From: Acididesulfobacillus acetoxydans
GTDB lineage: Bacteria > Bacillota > Desulfitobacteriia > Desulfitobacteriales > Desulfitobacteriaceae
Assembly: GCF_902729405.1 (NCBI RefSeq)
Contig: NZ_LR746496.1
Span: 4,216,001-4,280,000, forward strand
Length of the DNA stretch: 64,000 nt
Direction: 5' to 3'
Made by a program: the position numbers and the translations under genes. The notes below the pieces were generated by a model. That model was not told where the DNA came from. It ran no database searches and was given only the letters and a program-made list of their open reading frames with translations. Below, piece by piece: positions 40,834-50,209 of the stretch (its first letter is position 1; each line of letters opens with the position of its first letter).

Positions 40834-41867
40834 CTGTTTGCACTTACTTCTCCGTGCCCGGATTTACGGACAAAATGTTGAACAATAAAAGCAATCAGCC
40901 CGATTAAAAGTAAACCCACAAAGGCGGACAAAAGATAACCCAAGGCTTGCTGCCAGAACGTATGGTCATATCCGGCAATACCATAGCCTTTGAGCAAAGC
41001 GTGTTTCCAGAAATCACCGAATTTTTGCATCCCGGCGGGCACAAATCCTAATTTTTCCTTTAAATCTTTTCCACCCCATTCGCCCCAGGCAGTTCCCGAA
41101 GCCAAAAGCCCCAAGGGAGTGAACACGGCAATAACCAATAAGCCAATAACATACTTCCTCAGCCGCAACGCCGGGCTTGTGCTTTCGCGGTTATTTCTCA
41201 ATTCCAACATAGCCGGGTTAGAACGTTGCAGATAGGCAAGAACCATGGTGGTAACCACAGCCTCCACCGGCCCGGCTATCGTCGTATGCGCAAAAAGCAT
41301 GGCCGGTACAGCCACATTCAAGCCATAAGGGCTGTAGAGCGGAGTCCCGTTGGCGGTATGGAAAAGAAGCGGCTGCAAGCCAAATTCTGTTCCGGCACAA
41401 ACAGCCGCGACACACAAGCCGATGTAGCCGCCGATGGCAGCACCCACTAAACGGCGTTTTGACGAAATCACGCTCTTACCGGCAATTAAACGGTAAATGG
41501 CGTAACTCAGGAACGGCAGCACAATGGCCATGTTGAAGATGTTTGCCCCTAAGGCCAAAATACCCCCATCCCCGAAAAAGATCGCCTGTATCACTAAGGC
41601 AATAGATACACCAATAGCCGCTGTCCATGGACCAAACAAAATAGCCAGCAACGAGCCGCCCACCGCATGTGCTGTCGTCCCATCGGGAATAGGAACATTG
41701 AACATCATCAGCGTAAAACAAAAGGCCGCACCCACAGACAGTAGAGGAATGTTCTTAACACTCAGTGTTTTAGAAGTCTTCTTAGCCGCAATGCCCAAGA
41801 CAGAGGCGCTCACAATCCCCATCAGCGCATCGGTTTGCGGACTTAAGTATCCGTCCGGAATATGCAT
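40830..41867 (-). CDS. cbiM: cobalt/nickel transporter membrane component CbiM with fused C-terminal domain
   Basis: Substrate-binding (S) component of an ECF-type cobalt or nickel importer. It starts MHIPDGYLSP, the metal-binding N-terminus of CbiM/NikM (His2 needed), then has seven or so helices with FNVPIPDGTTAHAVGG and GDGGILALGANIFNMA. Residues about 245-345 form a second part with two helices, LRKYVIGLLVIAVFTPLGLLASGTAWGEW and ALGYLLSAFVGLLLIG, like the PDGLE/CbiN domain fused in NikMN-type proteins. GAGGGAGGG precedes ATG. No CbiQ or CbiO is found here, so the energising module must come from elsewhere or the system works alone. Confidence 0.9.
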   Translation of the reverse strand: MHIPDGYLSPQTDALMGIVSASVLGIAAKKTSKTLSVKNIPLLSVGAAFCFTLMMFNVPIPDGTTAHAVGGSLLAILFGPWTAAIGVSIALVIQAIFFGDGGILALGANIFNMAIVLPFLSYAIYRLIAGKSVISSKRRLVGAAIGGYIGLCVAAVCAGTEFGLQPLLFHTANGTPLYSPYGLNVAVPAMLFAHTTIAGPVEAVVTTMVLAYLQRSNPAMLELRNNRESTSPALRLRKYVIGLLVIAVFTPLGLLASGTAWGEWGGKDLKEKLGFVPAGMQKFGDFWKHALLKGYGIAGYDHTFWQQALGYLLSAFVGLLLIGLIAFIVQHFVRKSGHGEVSANR

Positions 41868-41974
41868 GGACTGGTCCCTCCCTCATTAATTAGCCAATTT
41901 TGTTAATACCGATTTGTTCATGCCGATTTATGTCTTTACTGGAAATTACACATGCCTTACCCTCCTCTCCTAAA

Positions 41975-42027
41975 AAAGAAAAGACCATAGAGAGACCCGT
42001 AATTAAGTCGGACCTCCATGGCCTTTT
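41975..42027 (-). terminator. intrinsic terminator in the cbiM leader
   Basis: On the minus strand AAAGGCCATGGAGGTCCG pairs imperfectly with CGGGTCTCTCTATGGTCTTT, followed by TCTTTTTT. It stands about 110 bases before cbiM, after a structured region, so it looks like an attenuator. Confidence 0.75.
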
Positions 42028-42165
42028 TTAAATCTTTAATTTTGGAAACAAACTGACTTTGAGGCTGGCACAACCGCTGTGCTAATCGAGAATGCCGATC
42101 GCGTTTTCTTCAGGTGCCTCACCCGTTAATTAGGTATTCGACACAGTCACCAGAATACCTTCTTG
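42028..42165 (-). promoter_or_regulatory. structured cbiM leader, possible metal or corrinoid riboswitch of unassigned class
   Basis: On the minus strand a 7-bp stem GGTATTC/GAATACC (42133-42159) is followed by a junction closed by GAGGC/GCCTC (42116-42120 with 42061-42065) that holds two small hairpins, ATCG/CGAT and GCACA/TGTGC. The piece GGGTGAGGCACCTG recalls the start of the M-box, but the rest of that motif is missing. No cobalamin box is present. Confidence 0.5.
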
Positions 42166-42349
42166 ATCCTGAACATATTTTTATTTTATTTTTAGGCAAT
42201 GAGTCTGAAGAATCCGTTACACCTTACTTGGCACTTATTTTTACGGTTTTCCGTGAATTAGTTTAATACCGTAAAAATTGTCAAAGACTGTTATGCTATG
42301 GGGGTAAAGGCCTCATCCATCCCCCATTCCAATAAAGGAGTATTCGTCC

Positions 42350-42869
42350 ATGCCTAATCTAGACATTCCGGAAAATATCATTTCCGCCCTAGCCTCCAGC
42401 CGACAAGCTTACGAGGAGGGGATAGTCCATTATCGCGCGCAAACGGTCCAAAGACGGCTCAATAATGTCCTGTGACTGTCATTGCCTTTCTTATGGCGAT
42501 CACACAGGAGCCTGCAGACACATTGTGGCCGTTTTTAAAAACCGCCCAGAATCAGCTCGCTTCTCAAGCCTCCGCCCCGGCCCTGCAGAACCGGATGGTT
42601 ACCGAACTCCTCGCCTCCTTGTCCGATCCGCGCGCGGACATCCCCCGGGAGACGCTGGAAGTGGAAGTGGATCTGCACATTCTTCCCAGATCCACAGGAA
42701 CCGCGCACTTACAGTTGGGGCTGGGCTTGCAGCGCTATACCTCGTTAAAGATTTTAGATTCCTCACCTGTGTTCATAAAGGGAAGACCCTCGAACTCGGC
42801 AGGAGCTTTACTTCGACCCTGTCCGGCACACCTTGGCGCCTGAGAATCAGAAGATTAACGGAGGCCTAA
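42350..42869 (+). pseudogene. SWIM zinc finger/SNF2-helicase N-terminal remnant
   Basis: Starts properly with AAAGGAG and ATG 42350, then loses frame at least three times. Frame 1 gives PENIISALASSRQAYEEGIV; frame 2 from 42465 gives CDCHCLSYGDHTGACRHIVAVF, a SWIM motif (CxC...CxH); frame 3 gives LEVEVDLHILPR and LGLGLQRYTSLKI; frame 2 returns with ALYLVKDFRFLTCVHKGKTLELG, the SNF2-associated pattern. The helicase itself is absent, so it is both frameshifted and truncated. Confidence 0.8.
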
Positions 42870-42943
42870 ACCCACGAAAAACTGTCAAGCGGAGTTCCTC
42901 TAAATGAGTTTTGCTTCGCAGATATGCCGAATGCGATGAAGCC

Positions 42944-43876
42944 TTAAATCCTTTGCTTTATTCTGAATTCTGAATTCATAAGAAGCTCCCGCAGCCGGCG
43001 GGCGGCCGCGTAGCAGTCTTCCGCCCCAAGGATAGCAGACACTACTGCAACCCCGTCAATCCCGGCGGACATGACCTGACTCACGTTCATTTCCTTGATC
43101 CCTCCGATCCCAACGACCGGTATGGTGACCGATTTCTTGATCCGCTCTAACGCGACTTTATTTGGATCGTTGATATAGGCCACAAATTCACTGTCTGCCA
43201 GTCCATTCTCAACCCATTTTTGTGCGATGGTCTCTACGGAATCATGGAGTTTTTCACCGTTATGGGAACAGTTGTCCATACTAACAAAAGCTAGAGGAAA
43301 TGCACCGTTCAGGTATCTGGCATAGGCCAGAGAGGCAATCTTAGCCATGATGTGCCGGGGCTGCTCAGGCCCGGTCAGCATATCCTGCCGTATATCTTCG
43401 AGATATGCCCCGGACATTTTCTTAAGACTGTAACCTTTTTCCGTGATAGTAAAACTGGCCGTTTGCAGGGACGGCTTAGTAAAAATCTCCCTCAGCCTTT
43501 TCCAATCACCCGGACGCGACATATCCCCTTCAAGCGCTTCACCTACACTGCCAATTACCTTTTTTACCAGCGTCCCGTCAGGGTTCATGACGACCAACAG
43601 GCTAAGGTTGTCATAAGGGACATAGATTCGATCAATTATCTCCAGATCATATGCTTCCACAGCTATAATGCCTGTATCAGCTTTGCCCTTATTTAGGAGT
43701 GTTTGTTGCAAAGCGGCAACGAACCCGCGAAAGATATTCCCGGCCCCAAAATGTACCCAAGTAGGATTTTCTCCGGTTCTAGCAATCATGTCGTTATAAG
43801 AAAATCCCGGCAGGTCAATTCCTGCTTCTACCCATGGTTCGACGTTCTTTAAGCTTTCTTGGCTCAAATTCAGCAT
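42944..43876 (-). pseudogene. chimera of UxuB/mannitol dehydrogenase N-part and ThiE C-terminus
   Basis: An open 310-residue frame with GGAGG before ATG 43876. Residues 1-240 match the NAD-binding half of mannonate oxidoreductase/mannitol dehydrogenase (WVHFGAGNIFRGF, ITEKGYS, MDNCSHNG, EFVAYINDPNKV). At residue 241 (about 43153) the sequence switches to the last 60 residues of thiamine phosphate synthase (KKSVTIPVVGIGGI, GIDGVAVVSAIL, ARRLRELL). The dehydrogenase catalytic Lys-Asn-His part, which follows this point in complete enzymes, is absent, and so is most of ThiE, so neither activity is expected. It is the last gene of the hexuronate operon; a deletion fused two genes in frame. Confidence 0.8.
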
Positions 43877-43931
43877 CTCTCTATTAATCCTCCGTGAAAT
43901 GTGGGTTCCTGGCAATTATGATCCAAGGAGC

Positions 43932-45032
43932 CTATCTTTGCACCCTGGCACTGCCACCCTTCATCAGACTCTCCACTTCCTTGAGGCTGGCCATCGAGGT
44001 ATCCCCGGGTGTGGTCATGGCTAGGGCGCCGTGCGCGGCCCCATAATTGACCGCTTTATCCGGATCCCCGGTCGTTATGAGACCATAAATAAGACCGGAG
44101 GCAAAACTGTCACCGCCGCCCACGCGGTCGAAGATTTCCAGACCACCATAAGCATTGGCTTTGTAGATCTTGCCGCCTGCCCAGCACATCGCGCTCCAGT
44201 CATTGACCGTTGCCGTTTTAACGGTCCGCAGAGTGGTGGCAACAACCTTGAAGTTCGGATAAGCTCTCACTACCTGGTCGATCATCTTCTTGTAACCGTC
44301 GAGATTCAGTTCTTTCAGGTTGGCGTCATTTCCTTCGACTTCAAAGCCCAGGGAAGCGGTAAAGTCTTCCTCATTGCCGACCATTACATCGACATACTTG
44401 GCCAATTCCTTGTTGACCTCTTGGGCTCTTGGCTGGCCGCCGATGCTCTTCCAGAGAGACGGGCGGTAGTTGAGGTCATAGGAGACAATCGTACCGTACT
44501 TCTTGGCCGTTTGCACAGCTTCCAGAACAACATCCGGCGTGGTATCCGACAAAGCAGCGAAGATGCCGCCGGTGTGAAACCACCTTGAGCCGAGTTTGCC
44601 AAAAATATAGTCCCAATCGATATCTCCCTTTTTGAGTTGGGAGGCCGCGGTATTCCCCCGGTCGGAAACGCCCAGGGCGCCGCGGACGCCGAACCCTCTT
44701 TCCGTAAAGTTCATCCCGTTGCGAACCACACGCCCGATTCCATCGTAAGGAATCCACTGGATCAGAGACGAATCAACGCCTCCCTGCAAAATGAAATCCT
44801 CCACCAGCCGGCCAATTTCATTATCGGCCAAGGCGGTGACCACACCGACGTTCATGCCAAAACATTTTCTTAAGCCCCGGGATACGTTATACTCTCCGCC
44901 ACCTTCCCAGACCTTGAACTCCCGGGCATTTTTGATCCGACCGTTTCCGGGATCGAAGCGCAGCATGACTTCTCCGAGAGAGATGCAATCGTAGCGGCAG
45001 CTCTCTTTGGGCTTGACATCGATTATGGACAT
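43932..45032 (-). CDS. kdgK: 2-dehydro-3-deoxygluconokinase (KDG kinase)
   Basis: PfkB-family sugar kinase that makes KDPG from 2-keto-3-deoxygluconate. Visible are SLGEVMLRFDPG near the start, GGGEYNVSRGL (sugar pocket), SYDLNYRPSLW, VGNEEDF and the catalytic FDRVGGGDSFASGLIYGL near residue 300, where Asp is the base. The length (366 aa) fits the larger KdgK group found in uronate operons. ATG 45032 follows AAAGGAAAG. It follows eda with a 296-base gap and is adjacent to other hexuronate genes. Confidence 0.9.
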   Translation of the reverse strand: MSIIDVKPKESCRYDCISLGEVMLRFDPGNGRIKNAREFKVWEGGGEYNVSRGLRKCFGMNVGVVTALADNEIGRLVEDFILQGGVDSSLIQWIPYDGIGRVVRNGMNFTERGFGVRGALGVSDRGNTAASQLKKGDIDWDYIFGKLGSRWFHTGGIFAALSDTTPDVVLEAVQTAKKYGTIVSYDLNYRPSLWKSIGGQPRAQEVNKELAKYVDVMVGNEEDFTASLGFEVEGNDANLKELNLDGYKKMIDQVVRAYPNFKVVATTLRTVKTATVNDWSAMCWAGGKIYKANAYGGLEIFDRVGGGDSFASGLIYGLITTGDPDKAVNYGAAHGALAMTTPGDTSMASLKEVESLMKGGSARVQR

Positions 45033-45041
45033 TGCAATCAC

Positions 45042-45328
45042 TTTCCTTTCACTTTCGTTATCTCAAGTCCTCATTACCCCCGGGATACAGCGGCCAATCA
45101 CCAAGGCGCCGGCACTACTCCGTCAGCTCCGCGGCTAAAGCACCAAACCTCAGGGTCTTTCTGCAAGTGAACCGTAACGCTTCCTCCACTTAACGCGCCT
45201 ATGCCTAATGGTTCGCTTACCGCTGTATCCCTTGGGCTATCTTGACTACAGCTTTTCTCATGCAAATACGAGAATAAGAGTATAGAAGCAGTCCCACCTA
45301 TCAGATGTATCGAGTGCAGCAAAGTCTT
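45042..45328. other. gap between eda and kdgK
   Basis: About 290 bases without a gene I can support. A 74-codon leftward frame here has no ribosome binding site and no recognisable motif. It may be debris. Confidence 0.4.
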
Positions 45329-45976
45329 CTATTTCGCTCTGGCGGCCTTGATCTTCTCGATGAATTGTTTGGCGATGGTGGTGATGGATTCGTAGTCGCC
45401 TTTCTTGGCGCCCGCGGTCAGGCTGCCGCCGACGCCTACGGCGACGGCACCGGCCTTGATCCATTCTTCGACGTTATCGAGGCTGACCCCGCCGGTCGGC
45501 ATCATGGCCGCTTGCGGGATAGGTCCTTTGATCGCTTTGATGATCTTCGGTCCGAACACTTCCCCCGGGAAGATCTTGACGATGTCCGCACCGGCTTCCA
45601 TGCACTCTACAGCTTCTTTCACTGTCATCGCACCCGGCATGCAAGGCACTTGGTAACGGTTGCAGAGCTTGACGGTTTCCACGCTGAGGCTCGGGCTGAC
45701 GATGTATTCCGCACCGGCGAGAATGGCCGTTCTGGCGGTTTCCGGATCGAGCACGGTCCCGGCGCCGATGATGATTGGACCGTTTTTGTATTTTGCCGCC
45801 AATTCTTTAATGAGATCGGCGGCTCCGGGTACGGTGAAGGTGATTTCAATCGCCACGACTCCGCCGGCGATACAGGCTTCCGTGATTTTGAACGCCTGCT
45901 CCGTGCTTTCCGCCCGGACAACGGCCACCAGCCCGCCTTCTTTAATTCTGGAAACGATTTCTTCCTTGGTTGCCAT
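45329..45976 (-). CDS. eda: 2-dehydro-3-deoxyphosphogluconate aldolase (KDPG aldolase)
   Basis: Cleaves KDPG to pyruvate and glyceraldehyde-3-phosphate, the last step of the pathway in this operon. It is a class I TIM-barrel aldolase of 215 residues: LVAVVRAES, AIEITFTVPGA, GAGTVLDPE, VSPSLSVE, VKIFPGE (Schiff-base Lys) and PTGGVSLDNVEEWIKAGA are all in place. ATG 45976 follows AAAGGATG. It lies 22 bases after the mannonate dehydratase gene. Confidence 0.94.
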   Translation of the reverse strand: MATKEEIVSRIKEGGLVAVVRAESTEQAFKITEACIAGGVVAIEITFTVPGAADLIKELAAKYKNGPIIIGAGTVLDPETARTAILAGAEYIVSPSLSVETVKLCNRYQVPCMPGAMTVKEAVECMEAGADIVKIFPGEVFGPKIIKAIKGPIPQAAMMPTGGVSLDNVEEWIKAGAVAVGVGGSLTAGAKKGDYESITTIAKQFIEKIKAARAK

Positions 45977-45998
45977 GAGAATCATCCTTTCTTATCCA

Positions 45999-47057
45999 CT
46001 ATCTTGATTCCAAGGTATCCCAAACACCCCATAAGTACATGATACCAAGCGCCCTGTCGTAGAGGCCGTAGCCAGGCCGGCACTTTTTATTCCAGATGTG
46101 CCGTCCGTGGTCAGGACGGACATAGCCCGTGAACCCGCCTTCATAATAGGCTTTGACGATCGCGACGATGTCCAGGGAACCGTCCCCGGTCCGGTGGGAG
46201 GTCTCGACAAAATCGCCGTTGTCAAACCTTCGAACGTTTCGAATGTGAGCAAAAGCGATCCGGTCGACGAATTCCCTGACCATGGCGGGCACGTCATTCT
46301 CCGCATTCGCCCCAAGAGAACCGCTGCAGAGTGTCAGTGCGTTATAAGGACTGTCGACCAGCTTCAAGAACCGTCTCAGATTGGCTTGACCCGTAAGAAT
46401 CCGGGGCAGACCGAAGACCGGCCAGGGCGGATCGTCAGGGTGAATGGCCATCTTTATGTCATTCGCCTCCGCCACAGGAATGATCTGTTCCAGAAAATAC
46501 TTGAGGTTCTGCCACAAGTCTTCTTCCGTCACATTCCTATAGGCTTCGAAAAGCTCGTTCAAGCGGCTAAGGCGCTCCGGCTCCCAGCCGGGCATGGTCA
46601 GGTCGGGATTGGAGGCGATCTCGCTCACCAATTCCATCGGATCCATGTCCTTGATTTTAGCATTTTCATAGAAGAGAGCCGTTGATCCGTCATCCAGCCT
46701 CCTGGCCATGTCCGTCCTCGTCCAATCGAAAATCGGCATGAAATTGTAACAGATCACTTTGACTCCGACTTGGGCCAGCTTGGCAATCGTCTTTTTATAG
46801 TTTTCGATGTAACGATCCCGCGTCTTAAGCCCCAGTTTAATGTCCTCGTGCACGTTGACGCTTTCGACGACGTCCAGGCTGAATCCGTACTGATCCGCCC
46901 GCTTCTTGACCGCCAGGATTTTTTCCATAGGCCAGTCTTCTCCGGCCGGCACATCGTGCAGCGCCCAGACGATGCCTGAAACACCCGGGATCTGCCGGAT
47001 CTGCTCCAGTGTCACCGTATCATTCCCTTCGCCATACCAGCGAAAAACCATTTTCAT
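45999..47057 (-). CDS. uxuA: mannonate dehydratase
   Basis: Dehydrates D-mannonate to 2-keto-3-deoxygluconate. This 352-residue TIM-barrel protein of the xylose-isomerase-like superfamily starts MVFRWYGEGNDTVTLEQIRQIPGV and has YNFMPIFDWTRTD, KMAIHPDDPPW, ITLCSGSLG-like, FAHIRNVRR and YVRPDHGRHIW, all characteristic UxuA blocks including metal ligands. ATG is preceded by GGGGGAATC, a moderate site. It is placed between uxaA and eda. Its usual partner, mannonate oxidoreductase UxuB, is present only as the broken chimera at 42944. Confidence 0.94.
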   Translation of the reverse strand: MKMVFRWYGEGNDTVTLEQIRQIPGVSGIVWALHDVPAGEDWPMEKILAVKKRADQYGFSLDVVESVNVHEDIKLGLKTRDRYIENYKKTIAKLAQVGVKVICYNFMPIFDWTRTDMARRLDDGSTALFYENAKIKDMDPMELVSEIASNPDLTMPGWEPERLSRLNELFEAYRNVTEEDLWQNLKYFLEQIIPVAEANDIKMAIHPDDPPWPVFGLPRILTGQANLRRFLKLVDSPYNALTLCSGSLGANAENDVPAMVREFVDRIAFAHIRNVRRFDNGDFVETSHRTGDGSLDIVAIVKAYYEGGFTGYVRPDHGRHIWNKKCRPGYGLYDRALGIMYLWGVWDTLESR

Positions 47058-47097
47058 AGCCTGATTCCCCCAGATTCTCTTCCCGCCAAACCCGTGT

Positions 47098-48597
47098 CTA
47101 AAGGGTCACGCCATTTTTGAAGATGGCAATATCCCGGAAACCCAGGTTCTCGGCTTTCGTCGCTTCTCCGGAAGCGACGCGCAGGACATACTTCCAGAAA
47201 TCATCCGCCAGGTCTTCCATGCTTGTTCCGTTCAAAAGGACCCCGGCGTCAAAATCGATCCAATGGCTCTTCCTCTGGTAGAGGCCGCTATTCGTCGAAA
47301 CTTTCACGGTAGGGACGCAGGTCCCCAGCGGGGTGCCCCGACCGGTCGTGAAGAGGACCATCTGGCAACCGGCTGCCGCCAGAGCCGTCGCCGCCACCAT
47401 GTCGTTCCCGGGAGCGGCCAGCAGATTGAGTCCCCGGCACATGACCCGTCCGGCGTAATCCAGCACATCGACAACTTCCGACGTTCCGCCTTTCTGCGTG
47501 CAACCAAGGGACTTGTCCTCCAGCGTCGTAATGCCGCCCTTCTTGTTCCCGGGAGAAGGATTCTCATAGATGGGCTGTTTGTAGGAAGCATAATAATCTT
47601 TAAAGTCGTTAACCAGGCGAACCGTTTTGGCAAAGACTTCTTCATTCACGGCCCGGTTCATCAAGAGCGTTTCCGCTCCAAACATCTCCGGAACCTCGGT
47701 CAGGACAGTCGCCCCTCCCGCCGCAGTCAGGCGGTCGGAAAACGCCCCGACAAGCGGATTGGCGGTGATTCCGGAAAAGCCGTCCGACCCTCCGCACTTG
47801 AGGCCGATCGTCAACTCGGAAACCGGGCACTTCTCCCGTTGGAAGCGCTCGGCGTAGTCCGCGAGTTTCCGGACGATTTCAACACCGGCCGCAAGCTCAT
47901 CCTCTACTTCCTGCGCGACGAGAAACTTGACCCGCTCTTCGTTATAGTCCCCGAGAACTTTCTTGATCTCGCCGACATTGCTGTTCTCACAGCCCAAACC
48001 GAGGACGAGGACTCCCGCGGCATTCGGGTGCTGAATGAGGTCAGCCAGGATCTGCTGCGTTCGCAGTTGATCCTCTCCCATCTGGGAACAACCGTAAGGA
48101 TGCTTAAATTCAAAGACTCCGTCCAGTCCGAGACGGTCTTTCAGCGCTTCTCTTGCTTCCCGGGCGATCAATTCAGCCACCCGGTTGACGCAGCTGACGG
48201 TCGGCACAATCCAGATCTCGTTCCGAATCCCCACTCTGCCGTCCTCTCTGCGGTAGCCCCAGAACGTGTCCTTCGAGCGTTCAGAAGGCGTTTGCGCATT
48301 GCGTTCCTGGTAACCAGGCGCATATTGGTAACTCAGAGTCCCGGCAAGATTTGTGTGCGTGTTGTGGGTGTGCACCCATTCTCCGCCTCTGATGGCCTTT
48401 GTCGCCTGGCCGATGGGGAAACCGTATTTTACGACGTTTGCCCTCTCAGCGATATCAGAGACTGCAACTTTGTGTCCCCCCGGCACATCCTCCAGCAGAG
48501 TAATCTCCATGCTGCCTAGACGAACTGTTTCTCCTTTTTTCAGGTCCCTGAGCGCCACTGCAACATTATCCGCGTCATTCAGTCTGAGCAGTTCCAT
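47098..48597 (-). CDS. uxaA: altronate dehydratase
   Basis: Dehydrates D-altronate to 2-keto-3-deoxygluconate. The 499-residue protein has the N-terminal SAF domain (first 100 residues, GGEWVHTHNTHTNLAG) and the C-terminal UxaA/GarD domain with KHPYGCSQMGEDQLRT, LGLGCENSNVG, LKCGGSDGFSGITANP and LFTTGRGTPLGTCVPT. The ATG at 48597 is chosen by GGTGGGAG 7 bases upstream. It follows uxaB by 24 bases. Iron-dependent enzyme in the cytoplasm; part of the galacturonate branch. Confidence 0.94.
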   Translation of the reverse strand: MELLRLNDADNVAVALRDLKKGETVRLGSMEITLLEDVPGGHKVAVSDIAERANVVKYGFPIGQATKAIRGGEWVHTHNTHTNLAGTLSYQYAPGYQERNAQTPSERSKDTFWGYRREDGRVGIRNEIWIVPTVSCVNRVAELIAREAREALKDRLGLDGVFEFKHPYGCSQMGEDQLRTQQILADLIQHPNAAGVLVLGLGCENSNVGEIKKVLGDYNEERVKFLVAQEVEDELAAGVEIVRKLADYAERFQREKCPVSELTIGLKCGGSDGFSGITANPLVGAFSDRLTAAGGATVLTEVPEMFGAETLLMNRAVNEEVFAKTVRLVNDFKDYYASYKQPIYENPSPGNKKGGITTLEDKSLGCTQKGGTSEVVDVLDYAGRVMCRGLNLLAAPGNDMVAATALAAAGCQMVLFTTGRGTPLGTCVPTVKVSTNSGLYQRKSHWIDFDAGVLLNGTSMEDLADDFWKYVLRVASGEATKAENLGFRDIAIFKNGVTL

Positions 48598-48621
48598 GGT
48601 TTCACTCCCACCCAATTCGTA

Positions 48622-50148
48622 TTATTTGAGCATCGTGCGTTGAATAGCCTTCTCCACACCCTGGTTGACAATGGCGTGCAGGTCAGCCGCCACCGCTTCG
48701 GCAAATCCGCTCACTTCCGTTAAGTCCTGACCCCAGAACTCGACTTTGGCCAAAACGGTGCGCACCAGCTTGAGCACGGATTCCTGGCTCAGATCGCATT
48801 CCGACCAGACGGATTCGAGAAATTTGAGAACTTCCGGGTCATCCCGCATCTCAAACTGGCTCTCACCCCGCACGCACTTCATGCTCGTTCCCTCGACCTT
48901 ACCGCGGTAGAGCGCGAGGAGAGAAGCCAGGGAAAAGCTGATCTTCAAGGGAATCCGCCCGGTCTTCTCCTTGTAGCCGAGAAGGGATGGAAGAACGCGG
49001 GTCTTGAATTTGGAAATGGAGTTGAGAAGAATGCTCAGGAGGTAGTGCTTAATGTAAGGATTGCGGAACCTTTCCAAAACAGAGGCGGCATATTCCTTCT
49101 GCGTTTTCTGTTCAATCCCGGTAGATGGCATGATTTCTTCCGCAATGATTTGTTCGAGATACGGTCCCAACACCGGATGTTCCACTATTTCTTTGACCGT
49201 GTCCAGACCGTAGAGGAAAGCGACAGGAACACAAGAGGTATGGCTTCCGTTCAGGAAGCGCACTTTCAGGGTCCGGTACGGCGTCATATCGTCTGTCCAT
49301 ACGACATTGAGACCCGCCTGCGCAAATGGCAGTCTCTTTCGCAGTTCCTGCGGACCTTCAACGACCCAGAGATGGAACAGCTCACCGGTGTCGAGCATCT
49401 GATCCTCATAACCCAAACGCTCTGTCAGTGCCGCCACTTCGTCTCTGGGGTAACCCGGAACGACCCGATCCACCAGCGTGTTGACAAACGTATTGTGCTC
49501 TTTGAGCCAGGTCGAGAACTCCGCCGGCAGCTTCCACTCTTCGGCCAGGCGCAGGACGATCTTCTTCAGGTTATCCCCGTTCCGGTCGATCAGCTCGCAG
49601 GGAATGATCACCATGCCCTTGGCCGAGTCTCCTTGGAAATGCTGAAAACGGTGATAGAGGTAAACCGCGAGCTTGCCCGGGAACGAAGCCGGCGGACAAT
49701 CTGTCGGGCGGTCCGCTGGGTTATAGGCGATGCCGGCCTCAGTGGTATTGGAGACGACATATTCAATATCCGGGTTTTCCGCACATTTTAGGTATTCCTG
49801 CCAATCGGCGAAAATGTCGATCCCGCGGCTAATCGAACCGATGACCGTCTCGTCGCTCACGGGCTGCCCGTCACGGATTCCGCGCAACAGCAAGGTATAC
49901 AGGCCGTCCTGTTGGTTCAGCCTCTCCACCATGCCCTCGTTTAAAGGCTGGACAACAACCACTTTGCCGTTAAAGAGACCCTTGCGGTCCATGGCATCGA
50001 ACATCCAATCGACAAAGGCACGCAGAAAGTTGCCTTCACCGAACTGGATCACTCTCTCCGGTAAGTTCGCCGGGTATTCCGGAACTTTGAGACCCTCAGG
50101 AAAGGGGAAACCTCCCTCTAATAAAGCTCTTGTTAATCTCTGAGTCAT
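48622..50148 (-). CDS. uxaB: tagaturonate reductase
   Basis: NADH-dependent reduction of D-tagaturonate to D-altronate. The 508-residue polyol dehydrogenase has the N-terminal Rossmann half (RVIQFGEGNFLRAFVDWMFD, VVVVQPLN, YVVSNTTEAGI) and the helical C-terminal half with VRFLNGSHTS (catalytic K-N-H set; the Lys of LKVRFLNGSH). ATG 50148 follows GGAGGTAGAG. It lies 25 bases before uxaA and is intact, in contrast to the related uxuB-derived chimera. Uronate isomerase (UxaC) is not in the window. Confidence 0.94.
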   Translation of the reverse strand: MTQRLTRALLEGGFPFPEGLKVPEYPANLPERVIQFGEGNFLRAFVDWMFDAMDRKGLFNGKVVVVQPLNEGMVERLNQQDGLYTLLLRGIRDGQPVSDETVIGSISRGIDIFADWQEYLKCAENPDIEYVVSNTTEAGIAYNPADRPTDCPPASFPGKLAVYLYHRFQHFQGDSAKGMVIIPCELIDRNGDNLKKIVLRLAEEWKLPAEFSTWLKEHNTFVNTLVDRVVPGYPRDEVAALTERLGYEDQMLDTGELFHLWVVEGPQELRKRLPFAQAGLNVVWTDDMTPYRTLKVRFLNGSHTSCVPVAFLYGLDTVKEIVEHPVLGPYLEQIIAEEIMPSTGIEQKTQKEYAASVLERFRNPYIKHYLLSILLNSISKFKTRVLPSLLGYKEKTGRIPLKISFSLASLLALYRGKVEGTSMKCVRGESQFEMRDDPEVLKFLESVWSECDLSQESVLKLVRTVLAKVEFWGQDLTEVSGFAEAVAADLHAIVNQGVEKAIQRTMLK

Positions 50149-50209
50149 TTTCTCTACCTCCGTCATCCCTATCCCAGGGAGTTTTCCGCTTGCCCTGTCA
50201 ACGGGCGTC

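Noticed and set aside
42028-42165. M-box (ykoK) magnesium riboswitch
   Set aside because: Only the GGTGAGGC-type start fits; the conserved GCCC, GAGACGCCAA and GGGTCAACAG parts are missing.
45098-45322. 74-codon leftward frame between eda and kdgK
   Set aside because: No ribosome binding site or recognisable domain; reported only as a gap.
47263-48519. 418-codon antisense frame opposite uxaA
   Set aside because: The minus-strand gene is a complete altronate dehydratase; the antisense frame is a by-product of GC-biased codon use.
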